Source of the DNA: Actinomycetes bacterium
GTDB lineage: Bacteria > Actinomycetota > Acidimicrobiia > Acidimicrobiales > Palsa-688
NCBI GenBank assembly: GCA_021827285.1
Contig: JAKAWM010000177.1
Location: forward strand, 1 to 6,365
Direction of reading: 5' to 3'
DNA length: 6,365 nucleotides
Position numbers and translations under genes: made by a program. Below the pieces are notes generated by a model. The model searched no databases, was not told where the DNA came from, and saw only the letters and a list, made by a program, of their open reading frames with translations. Within the stretch, counting starts at the first letter, position 1. Every line of letters starts with the position of its first letter. Positions 1-5,467 of this stretch are shown here, one piece after another.

Positions 1-563
1 CCACCGAGAGCGCTCACGGACGCGGCCAGCGCCTCCTCGAGGGACCAGTCCGCCCGGAACGCCCGGGCCAGCCGTCCGGCAATGGCGTCTGCTTCACCGC
101 CCAGGACCGTGAAACGGTCCTCGTCGACCACGGTACCGTCATAGAGGATGTGGAACATCTGGTCCTCACCCGAGCGCGTCCCTACTTCCGCCACGAGGAT
201 CTCCACTTCGAAAGGCTTCATTTCGTGGGTGAAGACGCCACCCATGTACTGCGCGTACAGGTTGGCCAGCGACCGGGCGTCCACGTCGTCCCGGCTGAAC
301 TGGTACCCCTTCACGTCCGCGTGCTGGACACCGGCGCGCCGCAGCTGGTCGAACTCGTTGTACTTGCCCACGCCCCCGAAAGCGATCCGGTCATAGATTT
401 CGCTTACCTTGTGCAGTGAGCGGGAAGGGTTCTCCGAGCAGATAAGCACCCCGCCCTCGTAGACGGTGGCAACAAGGGGGCGGCCCCGGGCGATGTTCTT
501 GCGGGCGAAATCCGCCTTGTCCTTCATGAACTGCTCGGGTGCTACATAAAAGGGCATGGTCAT
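1..563 (-). CDS. prcA: Proteasome subunit alpha PrcA (3' end beyond window)
   Basis: Alpha subunit of the actinobacterial 20S proteasome. It forms the two outer heptameric rings that gate the chamber and receive the Arc/Mpa ATPase; it is cytoplasmic and not itself proteolytic. The visible protein begins MTMPFYVAPEQFMKDKADFARKN and has 187 complete codons before the left edge, so roughly 50-60 C-terminal residues of a normal subunit (about 235-250) are missing. Recognisable family segments are the N-terminal gate and first helix (APEQFMKDKADFARKNIARG), the ENPSRSLHKVSEIYDRIAF stretch, KYNEFDQLRRAG, and YAQYMGGVFTHEMKPFEVEILVAEV. The ATG at 563 overlaps the prcB stop (ATGA), implying translational coupling. 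A second ATG two codons later (557) is the other possible start; the first is preferred because GGAGG lies 9 nt upstream of it. Identification is from remembered similarity to mycobacterial PrcA and from gene order. Confidence 0.96.
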   Translation of the reverse strand, partial: MTMPFYVAPEQFMKDKADFARKNIARGRPLVATVYEGGVLICSENPSRSLHKVSEIYDRIAFGGVGKYNEFDQLRRAGVQHADVKGYQFSRDDVDARSLANLYAQYMGGVFTHEMKPFEVEILVAEVGTRSGEDQMFHILYDGTVVDEDRFTVLGGEADAIAGRLARAFRADWSLEEALAASVSALG

Positions 564-1396
564 GCCGGCGCGCCTCCCTCGGTCCCCCGCCTTGCGGGGC
601 TCAGGGCGTTGATGACCTTCTCGAAGGCGCTCTTCACCTCAGCCTCGGCGACGGGCTCGAAGCCGAGGGACGTGATGGTCGCCACGGTCGGGTAGATGCC
701 CCGGACGGCGTCGGGGCCCCCGGTCGCCGCGTCCTCGTCGGCGGCCTGCCACAGCGCCTGCACGCACAGCTCTATGGCGTCCTCCCGAGGCATGTCCTCC
801 CGGTAGCCGAGCTTTATAGTGGTCCGGGCGTCTCTCCCGCCCGAACCCTCGGCCTGGTAGTCCGTCTCCTCGTAACGTCCCCCCGTGAAGTCGTAGGTAT
901 AGATGCGCCCCCGCCGTTGCCGGAGGTCGTAACCGGCGAACAGCGGCACTACCACGAAGCCCTGCATGGCCATGGCCAGGTTGGACCGCACCATCTGCGA
1001 GAGCTGGTTGGCCTTGCCCTCCAGCGACAGAGCCTGCCCTTCGACCTTCTCGTAGTGCTCGAGCTGCAACTGGAACAGCCTGACCATCTCCATCGCCTGC
1101 CCAGCCGCGCCCGCCAGGGCAACCCCGCTGTGGCTGTCCGCTGGGTGGACCTTTTCCATGCTCCGGTGAGCTATGGCCGACCCCGCAGTAGCCCTGCGGT
1201 CCCCAGCCATCACCACCCCATCGGCGTAACGCAGTGCGCAGATGGTAGTGGCGTGGGGGGCCTCCAGCGGAGCCGTTCGCCCGCCACCACCCTGAGCCCC
1301 GTCGGGGACGACGAAGGGGCTCAACCCGAGCCGGCGGAGAAGCTGGGAAAAATCCGGCCCGGGGCTCTGCCCAGGCGGGAACATAGGAAGGGTCAT
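560..1396 (-). CDS. prcB: Proteasome subunit beta PrcB precursor
   Basis: Catalytic beta subunit of the 20S proteasome, an Ntn hydrolase that exposes its nucleophilic Thr by self-cleavage during assembly. The precursor has 278 residues. Residues 1-49 are a Gly/Pro-containing propeptide and the mature enzyme starts at Thr50 in PHATTICAL. Asp66 (AGDRR, mature Asp17) and Lys82 (EKV, mature Lys33) complete the active-site core; Ser185 (GSG) and Asp222/Thr225 (DAATGGPD) are the likely auxiliary residues. YEKVEGQALSLEGKANQLSQMVRSNL and PLFAGYD are typical of actinobacterial PrcB. Oddities are Ala rather than Gly just before Thr1, and Cys at mature position 4. The start is constrained by an in-frame TGA 24 nt upstream. 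The only alternative is the ATG four codons in, which has no Shine-Dalgarno. Only a weak AGGG precedes the chosen ATG, and it is folded into an inverted repeat with it. The gene lies 47 nt after pup and overlaps prcA by 4 nt. Confidence 0.97.
   Translation of the reverse strand: MTLPMFPPGQSPGPDFSQLLRRLGLSPFVVPDGAQGGGGRTAPLEAPHATTICALRYADGVVMAGDRRATAGSAIAHRSMEKVHPADSHSGVALAGAAGQAMEMVRLFQLQLEHYEKVEGQALSLEGKANQLSQMVRSNLAMAMQGFVVVPLFAGYDLRQRRGRIYTYDFTGGRYEETDYQAEGSGGRDARTTIKLGYREDMPREDAIELCVQALWQAADEDAATGGPDAVRGIYPTVATITSLGFEPVAEAEVKSAFEKVINALSPARRGTEGGAPA
573..577 (-). promoter_or_regulatory. Ribosome binding site of prcA inside prcB
   Basis: On the minus strand GGAGG (within GAGGGAGG) sits inside the last codons of prcB, 9 nt before the prcA ATG at 563. 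It supports that ATG over the in-frame ATG at 557. Together with the ATGA overlap, it suggests that ribosomes finishing prcB start prcA, which would fit the equal alpha and beta stoichiometry of the 20S particle. Confidence 0.7.
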
Positions 1397-1411
1397 ACAG
1401 CCGATGACCCT
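1389..1411 (-). promoter_or_regulatory. Stem-loop enclosing the prcB start codon
   Basis: In the mRNA, AGGGTCAT (1411-1404) is followed by the 7-nt loop CGGCTGT and then ATGACCCT (1396-1389). The two arms are perfect 8-bp complements. The right arm begins exactly with the prcB ATG, and the left arm contains AGGG, the only purine-rich Shine-Dalgarno candidate, 11 nt from the ATG. If formed, the hairpin would hide both ribosome contacts. A role as a translational brake on prcB is inference. Confidence 0.55.
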
Positions 1412-1419
1412 AGCTTCTC

Positions 1420-1443
1420 ACCGGCCCAAAGGGCTAAAGCGGT
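1420..1443 (-). promoter_or_regulatory. Stem-loop immediately after the pup stop codon
   Basis: Directly after the pup TAG the transcript reads ACCG, CTTTA, GCCC, TTT, GGGC, CGGT. This gives a 4-bp GCCC/GGGC stem with a TTT loop, extended by ACCG/CGGT across a 5-nt bulge. No T-tract follows, so it is not a classical intrinsic terminator. It might partly terminate transcription, or protect the 3' end of a processed pup message. Eight nucleotides separate it from the prcB start-codon hairpin. Confidence 0.4.
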
Positions 1444-1641
1444 CTACTGACCCCCCTTTTGCACGTAGGACTTCACGAACTCCTCAGCGTTGTCTTCGAG
1501 GACCTCGTCGATCTCGTCCAAGAGGTCGTCCAGCTCAGCCTTGAGCTCCTCGCCCCGTTTGGAGCCCGCGGGGACCTCTTCGACCTGCTCAGGCTCCGAG
1601 CGCGAGGGCGCTTGCTTTTTGATCTGCTCTCTCTCAGCCAT
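1444..1641 (-). CDS. pup: Prokaryotic ubiquitin-like protein Pup
   Basis: Small, mostly disordered modifier that is attached through its C-terminal Glu to substrate lysines and marks them for the proteasome. The protein has 65 residues (MAEREQIKKQ...), matching the family's usual 60-70. It is charged and Glu-rich. The middle-to-C-terminal stretch ELDDLLDEIDEVLEDNAEEFVKSY is the conserved segment that folds as a helix against the Mpa coiled coil. The end, YVQKGGQ, carries the GGQ terminus, so Gln65 must be deamidated by Dop before PafA can use it. The ATG at 1641 is chosen because GAGGAG lies 10 nt upstream and Pup proteins typically begin MA(E/Q). An upstream in-frame ATG at 1698 would add 19 residues coded inside dop and is rejected. 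The gene lies 14 nt after dop and 47 nt before prcB. Confidence 0.97.
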   Translation of the reverse strand: MAEREQIKKQAPSRSEPEQVEEVPAGSKRGEELKAELDDLLDEIDEVLEDNAEEFVKSYVQKGGQ

Positions 1642-1651
1642 AAGGTCGTCT

Positions 1652-1657
1652 CTCCTC
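1652..1657 (-). promoter_or_regulatory. Ribosome binding site of pup overlapping the dop stop
   Basis: GAGGAG on the minus strand lies 10 nt before the pup ATG at 1641 and shares bases with the dop TGA stop (1658-1656, context CCTGAGGAG). This placement decides the pup start and suggests coupling of pup translation to dop termination, while allowing strong independent initiation. Confidence 0.7.
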
Positions 1658-3149
1658 AGGAACCCAGCTGCTCCAGCAGTTCTGCTGGAGTGCGGCAACG
1701 TGCAAGTAGTTCATCGACATGTGCCGCTGTACCCCTGAGCGGCTCCATCATGGGGACCCGGCGCAAGGGGTCATTGCCCAGGTCGAAAACTAGCGAGTCC
1801 CAGTTGGCGGCCGCGATTGCCCACGGCCAGCGCTGAAGGCACCGCCCTCGGAAGTACGCCCTGGTGGTGACCGGCGGTTCGGTCATAGCCCTGACCACGT
1901 CCTCTGGCGACAGGAGCCGCTCCATACCGGCCCGGGCAAAGAGGGACCGCTCGGGTCGCACGTCATGGTACTGCAGGTCCATGGCGAACAGCCGGGGGTC
2001 GCGCCATCCCAGCCGGTGACGTTCCCGGTAGCCGCTGACCATCCTGTACTTGGCCACCCAGTCCAATTTACTGGCCAACGAAAGGGGATCTGTCTCCAGG
2101 CCCGCCAGCACCTCCTCCCAGCGGCGGACGATCTCGTTGCCCACTTCAACCCCGCCCACGGCGCCAAAGCCGCTGTCTTCCCCGTACTTGCGGGCCAGGT
2201 CCAGGTGCTCCCACTGCACTTCCAGGGCGCGCATGCGCTTGCCATTGGCCAGCAACAGAGGCTGGCCCAAAGACACGTCGTAGGAGACCTGCCTTATCGC
2301 CTTGACCGGCGTAGCCAGGGTATAGTCGCGCCCCTGGCGGGCGAACCAATCGTCTTCGATCATGGCCAGCACCAGGGCGGTGGTCCCGACCTTCAGGAAG
2401 TTCGCCACCTCAGATAGGTTGGCGTCCCCCAGGATGACGTGCAGGCGACGATATTTCTGGGCGTCGCAGTGTGGCTCGTCGCGGGTATTGACGATGGGCC
2501 GTTTGAGCGTGGTTTCCAAGCCCACCTCTTCTTCAAAGAAGTCGGCCCGCTGGGACAGCTGAAAGTCCACCCGTTCGCCCCCGGCGGCCTCGCACCCAAC
2601 CTTGCCCGCCCCTGTGAAGATCTGGCGGGTAACGAAGTGGGGGATGACGTGCTGCACTACCCGAGAGAACGGGACCGCCCGGTCCATCAGGTAGTTCTCA
2701 TGCGAGCCGTAGGAGTTGCCTTTGCCATCGGAGTTGTTCTTGTACACGCTCACCTGCTGGCCTGCCGGCAGGTACCGCCCAGCTGCCTCGACTGAACGGG
2801 CGAGCACCGCCTCACCTGCCTTGTCGTAGAGGATGGCCTCCCAGACATTGGAGCACTCCGGGGTGGAGAACTCGGGGTGGGCGTGGTCCACGTAATAGCG
2901 AGCGCCGTTGGTCAGCACCGCGTTGACCAGGTGCGTTTCCACCTCGGGGGCAACCGAACCTTCCCGCACAAATCCCCGGGCATCACGGCCTGGAGACTCG
3001 TCGCCAAAGTCCCACTCGACTCGCTGGTCCAGCGAAGCCACGTAGGCGTTGATGAGGGCCGATGACGCCGCGATGGGGTTGGGCTCGGCGGCGCCCCGCA
3101 CGATGATGCCGTACTCGGTCTCCATCCCGAGGACCTTCACAATGGCCAC
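1656..3149 (-). CDS. dop: Pup deamidase/depupylase Dop
   Basis: ATP-dependent enzyme of the carboxylate-amine ligase fold related to glutamine synthetase. It converts the C-terminal Gln of Pup to Glu and cleaves Pup from modified proteins. The protein has 497 residues, close to mycobacterial Dop. The N-terminal GMETEYGI (residues 8-15) holds the Glu residues expected to bind Mg-ATP. Residues about 45-75, with ESPGRDARGF, form the Dop-specific loop that is absent from the ligase PafA, which settles the paralogue. Asp88 in YYVDHAHPEFSTPEC is the expected catalytic Asp. YKNNSDGKGNSYGSHENY, LETTLKRPIVNTRDEPH and YRRLHVILGDANLSE are further family blocks, and RAYFRGRCLQRW belongs to the small C-terminal domain. 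The start is GTG at 3149, with an in-frame TAA 12 nt upstream; a poly-G run about 12 nt away is a poor ribosome binding site. The next in-frame choices are GTG (codon 4) and ATG (codon 9), the latter probably too late. The gene follows a 311-nt spacer after arc. Confidence 0.97.
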   Translation of the reverse strand: MAIVKVLGMETEYGIIVRGAAEPNPIAASSALINAYVASLDQRVEWDFGDESPGRDARGFVREGSVAPEVETHLVNAVLTNGARYYVDHAHPEFSTPECSNVWEAILYDKAGEAVLARSVEAAGRYLPAGQQVSVYKNNSDGKGNSYGSHENYLMDRAVPFSRVVQHVIPHFVTRQIFTGAGKVGCEAAGGERVDFQLSQRADFFEEEVGLETTLKRPIVNTRDEPHCDAQKYRRLHVILGDANLSEVANFLKVGTTALVLAMIEDDWFARQGRDYTLATPVKAIRQVSYDVSLGQPLLLANGKRMRALEVQWEHLDLARKYGEDSGFGAVGGVEVGNEIVRRWEEVLAGLETDPLSLASKLDWVAKYRMVSGYRERHRLGWRDPRLFAMDLQYHDVRPERSLFARAGMERLLSPEDVVRAMTEPPVTTRAYFRGRCLQRWPWAIAAANWDSLVFDLGNDPLRRVPMMEPLRGTAAHVDELLARCRTPAELLEQLGS

Positions 3150-3460
3150 GGGCCGACGTTACCCCCCTTTGAGCCCCTCGTTGGCGTCCGCCTGTGCTTG
3201 CTCGCCACCCTGGCCCCGGCGGGACCGTTCTAAGCCCGGCCGGGACAGCGTTGGGCTTGGCAGGGACGGCCTTGGCGGGGGACGGCCGGCGAGCGTCCGG
3301 CCACCCCCCTACTACCTCTTTCGGCTGCAGCGGCACCGACTGGAGCGCTTTGGGCTTCCTCGGCCGGACCGTGCCAGTAGAGGCGCCCGCCTCGCGGCCC
3401 GGGGCCAGGGGCGCCCGCCTCGCGGCCCGGGGCCAGGGGCGCCCGCCTCGCGGCCCGGGG
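3150..3460 (-). other. Gene-free, GC-rich arc-dop spacer
   Basis: I find no convincing gene in these 311 bases. The stretch is extremely GC-rich and full of self-complementary words: CCCGGCCGGG at 3235-3244, a GGCCGG/CCGGCC hairpin at 3284-3302, and the 28-bp tandem repeats at 3383-3466. A short imperfect duplication (CTTGGCAGGGACGG then CTTGGCGGGGGACGG) occupies about 3256-3285. Long open frames cross it only because stop codons are rare at this GC level, and they run out of frame into arc or dop. I see no confident -10/-35 pair for dop, so dop may be read from the arc promoter or from a weak internal one. Confidence 0.6.
3284..3302 (-). other. GC-rich hairpin in the arc-dop spacer
   Basis: In transcript sense GGCCGG (3302-3297), the 7-nt loop ACGCTCG and CCGGCC (3289-3284) form a perfect 6-bp GC stem. 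No T-tract follows; the next bases are GTCCCCC. It could pause polymerase or stabilise an mRNA end between arc and dop. No function can be read from the sequence. Confidence 0.35.
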
Positions 3461-3466
3461 CTAGAG
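3383..3466 (+). repeat. Three-copy 28-bp tandem repeat at the arc 3' end
   Basis: Copies occupy 3383-3410, 3411-3438 and 3439-3466. Each starts GCGCCCGCCTCG on the plus strand. The first two are identical; the third differs at two positions near its end (CTAGAG in place of CCAGGG). Those two differences create the arc TAG stop, which reads TGG in the other copies. The third copy thus covers the last sense codon (Leu) and the stop of arc. A weakly similar stretch at about 3358-3377 may be a decayed fourth copy. The period is not a multiple of three and there are no spacers, so this is neither a coding repeat nor a CRISPR array. Local duplication of the arc 3' end is the simplest origin. Confidence 0.88.
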
Positions 3467-5242
3467 GTACTGTCCCGTGGCCACCCGTTCGATGGACCGA
3501 CCGCCCTTGGTCTGGTCGCCCTGCGACATGATCGTGCGGATATAGACAATCCGCTCGCCCTTCTTGCCGGAGATCTTGGCCCAGTCGTCGGGGTTGGTCG
3601 TGTTGGGAAGGTCCTCGTGCTCCTTGTACTCCTGGCGGATCGAGTCGAGCAGGTCCTGCGTGCTGATGCCTCGGCCCTGCCTGGCGATCTGGCGCTTGAT
3701 GGCCAGCTTCTTGGCCCGCCGGACTATGTTCTCGATCATGGCGCCAGAGGCGAAGTCCTTGTAGTACATAACCTCTTTGTCGCCGTTCTGGTAGGTGACT
3801 TCGAGGAACTGGTTGGACTCATCGTCGCGGTACATCTCCTCGACGGTGCGCTCGATCATCATGCGGACCGTCTTGTCCCGGTCCCCCCCGCCCAGAGAGG
3901 CAACCTGGGCCTCGTCCAGTGGCAGATCGGGGGTCAGGTAGCGGGAGAATATCTGCGCCGCGGACGTCTCGTCGGGACGCTCGATCTTGATCTTCACGTC
4001 CAAGCGCCCGGGCCTCAGTATTGCCGGGTCGATCAGGTCCTCCCGGTTGGAGGCGCCTATGACGATCACGTTCTTCAGGGATTCGACGCCGTCGATCTCA
4101 GCCAGCAGTTGGGGCACGATGGTGGACTCCACGTCGGAGGAGATGCCGCTGCCGCGGGTACGGAAGAGCGAGTCCATCTCGTCGAAGAAAACGATGACGG
4201 GCACACCCTCCTCGCTCTTTTCGCGCGCTCGCTGAAAGACCAGCCGGATCTGGCGCTCCGTTTCCCCCACGTATTTGTTGAGCAGCTCCGGTCCTTTGAT
4301 GTTCAGGAAATAGCTACGGCCCTGGCCGTCGCCTGAACGCTCAGCCACCTTCTTGGCCAGAGAGTTGGCGACCGCCTTGGCGATCAGGGTCTTGCCACAG
4401 CCAGGGGGGCCGTAGAGCAGCACGCCCTTCGGCGCGGGCAATCTGTGCTCGGCGAACAGCTCCCGGTACAGGAACGGCAACTCGACGGCGTCAGTGATCT
4501 GTTCGATCTGGGCGTCCAGGCCACCCACATCCTCGTAGGAAATGTCGGGGACCTCCTCGAGCACCAGGTCCTCCACCTCCGGCCGGGGCAGCTTCTCCAG
4601 CAGCAACCCTGACCGGGGGTCCATCAAAAGCGAATCACCGGAGCGCAGCTTCTCGCCCCACAGGTCCTCGGCCAGTTCGACGACCCGCTCCTCGTCGGCG
4701 CGCCCGACCACGATGGCCCGGTGCCCGTCCTCCAGCACTTCCTTCATGGTCACGACTTCGCCCGAAGTCTCGGCACCCCGGGCCATGACTACGTTTAGCG
4801 ATTCGTTGAGCACAACCTCTTGGCCGCGCCGCAAGGCGGTCTCTTCCACGCTCGGGTGCAGGGAGACCCTCATCTTGCGCCCCCCGGAGAACACGTCAGC
4901 CGTCCCGTCCTCGTTGCGGCGCAGGAAGGTCCCGTAGGCGGCTGGTGGCTGGGTCAGCTTGTCGACCTCCTCGCGCAAGGAGGCGATGTGCTCGCGCGCC
5001 TCGCGCAGGGTGTAGGTGAGCCGCTCGTTCTGCGAAAGAGCCTGCTGAAGCTGGCCCTTGGTTTCCAGCAGACGCTCCTCCAGGGTCCGTACTCTCTTAG
5101 GCGCCTCGGCCAACCGGCGGCGCAGGGTGGCGACTTCCTCCTCGAGCTCGTTCACCTGGCCTTCCAATGAACTGGCCTGGGCACGCACGTCTGATAGCTC
5201 TTGCTCCGCCCCTGCACGACGACTGCTCTCTCGCTCTGCCAA
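3461..5242 (-). CDS. arc: Proteasome-associated AAA+ ATPase Arc/Mpa
   Basis: Hexameric cytoplasmic unfoldase that recognises Pup-tagged proteins and threads them into the 20S proteasome. With the TTG start it has 593 residues (mycobacterial Mpa is about 609). Order: a heptad-rich coiled coil at about 12-95 that binds Pup; tandem OB folds at about 100-225; then the AAA+ domain with VGGLDAQIEQI, Walker A GPPGCGKT (278-285), Walker B IVFFDE (350-355), sensor-1 VIGASNRED, and arginine-finger region LRPGRLD (409-415). The C-terminus is GQYL, the conserved tail that inserts between alpha subunits. The start is TTG at 5242 because AGGAGG lies 8 nt before it; a GTG at 5251 would add three residues but overlaps that same AGGAGG. 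It is the first gene of the cluster, divergent from the ferredoxin gene. Its stop lies inside a 28-bp tandem repeat. A plain AAA+ alternative is excluded by the coiled coil, OB region and GQYL. Confidence 0.96.
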   Translation of the reverse strand: MAERESSRRAGAEQELSDVRAQASSLEGQVNELEEEVATLRRRLAEAPKRVRTLEERLLETKGQLQQALSQNERLTYTLREAREHIASLREEVDKLTQPPAAYGTFLRRNEDGTADVFSGGRKMRVSLHPSVEETALRRGQEVVLNESLNVVMARGAETSGEVVTMKEVLEDGHRAIVVGRADEERVVELAEDLWGEKLRSGDSLLMDPRSGLLLEKLPRPEVEDLVLEEVPDISYEDVGGLDAQIEQITDAVELPFLYRELFAEHRLPAPKGVLLYGPPGCGKTLIAKAVANSLAKKVAERSGDGQGRSYFLNIKGPELLNKYVGETERQIRLVFQRAREKSEEGVPVIVFFDEMDSLFRTRGSGISSDVESTIVPQLLAEIDGVESLKNVIVIGASNREDLIDPAILRPGRLDVKIKIERPDETSAAQIFSRYLTPDLPLDEAQVASLGGGDRDKTVRMMIERTVEEMYRDDESNQFLEVTYQNGDKEVMYYKDFASGAMIENIVRRAKKLAIKRQIARQGRGISTQDLLDSIRQEYKEHEDLPNTTNPDDWAKISGKKGERIVYIRTIMSQGDQTKGGRSIERVATGQYL

Positions 5243-5250
5243 TGCGACCA

Positions 5251-5256
5251 CCTCCT
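5251..5256 (-). promoter_or_regulatory. Strong ribosome binding site setting a TTG start for arc
   Basis: AGGAGG on the minus strand ends 8 nt before a TTG at 5242-5240. The in-frame GTG at 5251 shares its first base with the last G of this AGGAGG, so it cannot be served by it, and no other purine-rich box precedes it. The TTG is therefore the better start, shortening the protein by three residues. Confidence 0.7.
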
Positions 5257-5371
5257 GGCCCAGTGCCGAATCTTGCCGGGCCCGCTGTTGACGTTACCTC
5301 GGGCCGGTGCCAACCTGTGGGCCACTAGCGTGCTATGGCGCCAGGTGGACGGCCGCCTGCCAAGTCGAGAG

Positions 5372-5384
5372 GTGTCGTTGACAC
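5372..5384. promoter_or_regulatory. Small dyad over the putative -35 element
   Basis: GTGTC, GTT, GACAC is a perfect 5-bp inverted repeat with a 3-bp centre that covers the TTGACA hexamer. A second, imperfect dyad lies just to the left: CAGGTGG, ACGG, CCGCCTG at 5342-5359, with one mismatch. Either could be an operator between the two divergent genes. The arms are short enough for chance in GC-rich DNA. Confidence 0.25.
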
Positions 5385-5407
5385 TCGTGGCGTTCTGCCG
5401 GTACCTT
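5378..5407 (+). promoter_or_regulatory. Candidate promoter for the ferredoxin gene
   Basis: A perfect TTGACA (5378-5383) is followed after 18 bp by TACCTT (5402-5407), which keeps the TA...T core of a -10 box. Transcription would begin near 5414, about 55 nt before the ferredoxin ATG. No equally good pair was seen on the minus strand for arc within 5243-5467, although the arc promoter is expected there. Confidence 0.4.
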
Positions 5408-5467
5408 GGGACCTGGTGAGCGCGTGGTGCCCACCTGTCCCCACAACTGAAAGGCTGCCCCGAACCC

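Noticed and set aside
539..1450. Plus-strand open frame of 303 codons opposite prcB
   Set aside because: prcB on the other strand has all catalytic residues of a known family; the antisense product is low-complexity and unlike any family I know.
1642..1698. Longer Pup with 19 extra N-terminal residues from an ATG at 1698
   Set aside because: The extension lies inside dop, lacks a ribosome binding site, and Pup from other species begins at the position of the ATG at 1641, which has GAGGAG in front.
1656..3149. PafA (Pup ligase) instead of Dop
   Set aside because: The insert with ESPGRDARGF after the first ATP-binding strand is the Dop-specific loop, and the position directly upstream of pup is that of dop. 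No pafA is present in the window.
3150..3310. Tiny minus-strand reading frames of about 23-24 codons in the arc-dop spacer
   Set aside because: They lack good ribosome binding sites and recognisable composition, and one overlaps the dop start; a leader peptide cannot be supported from the sequence.
3383..3466. CRISPR array
   Set aside because: The 28-bp units are directly adjacent, with no unique spacers between them.
2983..3549. Minus-strand open frame (188 codons) spanning the arc end, spacer and dop start
   Set aside because: It is out of frame with both arc and dop, Arg/Pro/Gly-rich, has no ribosome binding site and simply exploits scarce stops in the GC-rich spacer. Short VPAK-like repeats in it reflect the DNA duplication at 3256-3285.
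3194..4336. Long plus-strand open frame (380 codons) opposite arc and the arc-dop spacer
   Set aside because: It is antisense to the clearly real arc gene, shows no recognisable domain and is Leu/Val/Gly-rich as expected of a mirror frame at high GC.
5313..5438. Recurring ACCTG/CAGGT words in the divergent region
   Set aside because: Only five bases are shared, spacing is irregular, and such words are frequent in DNA of this composition.
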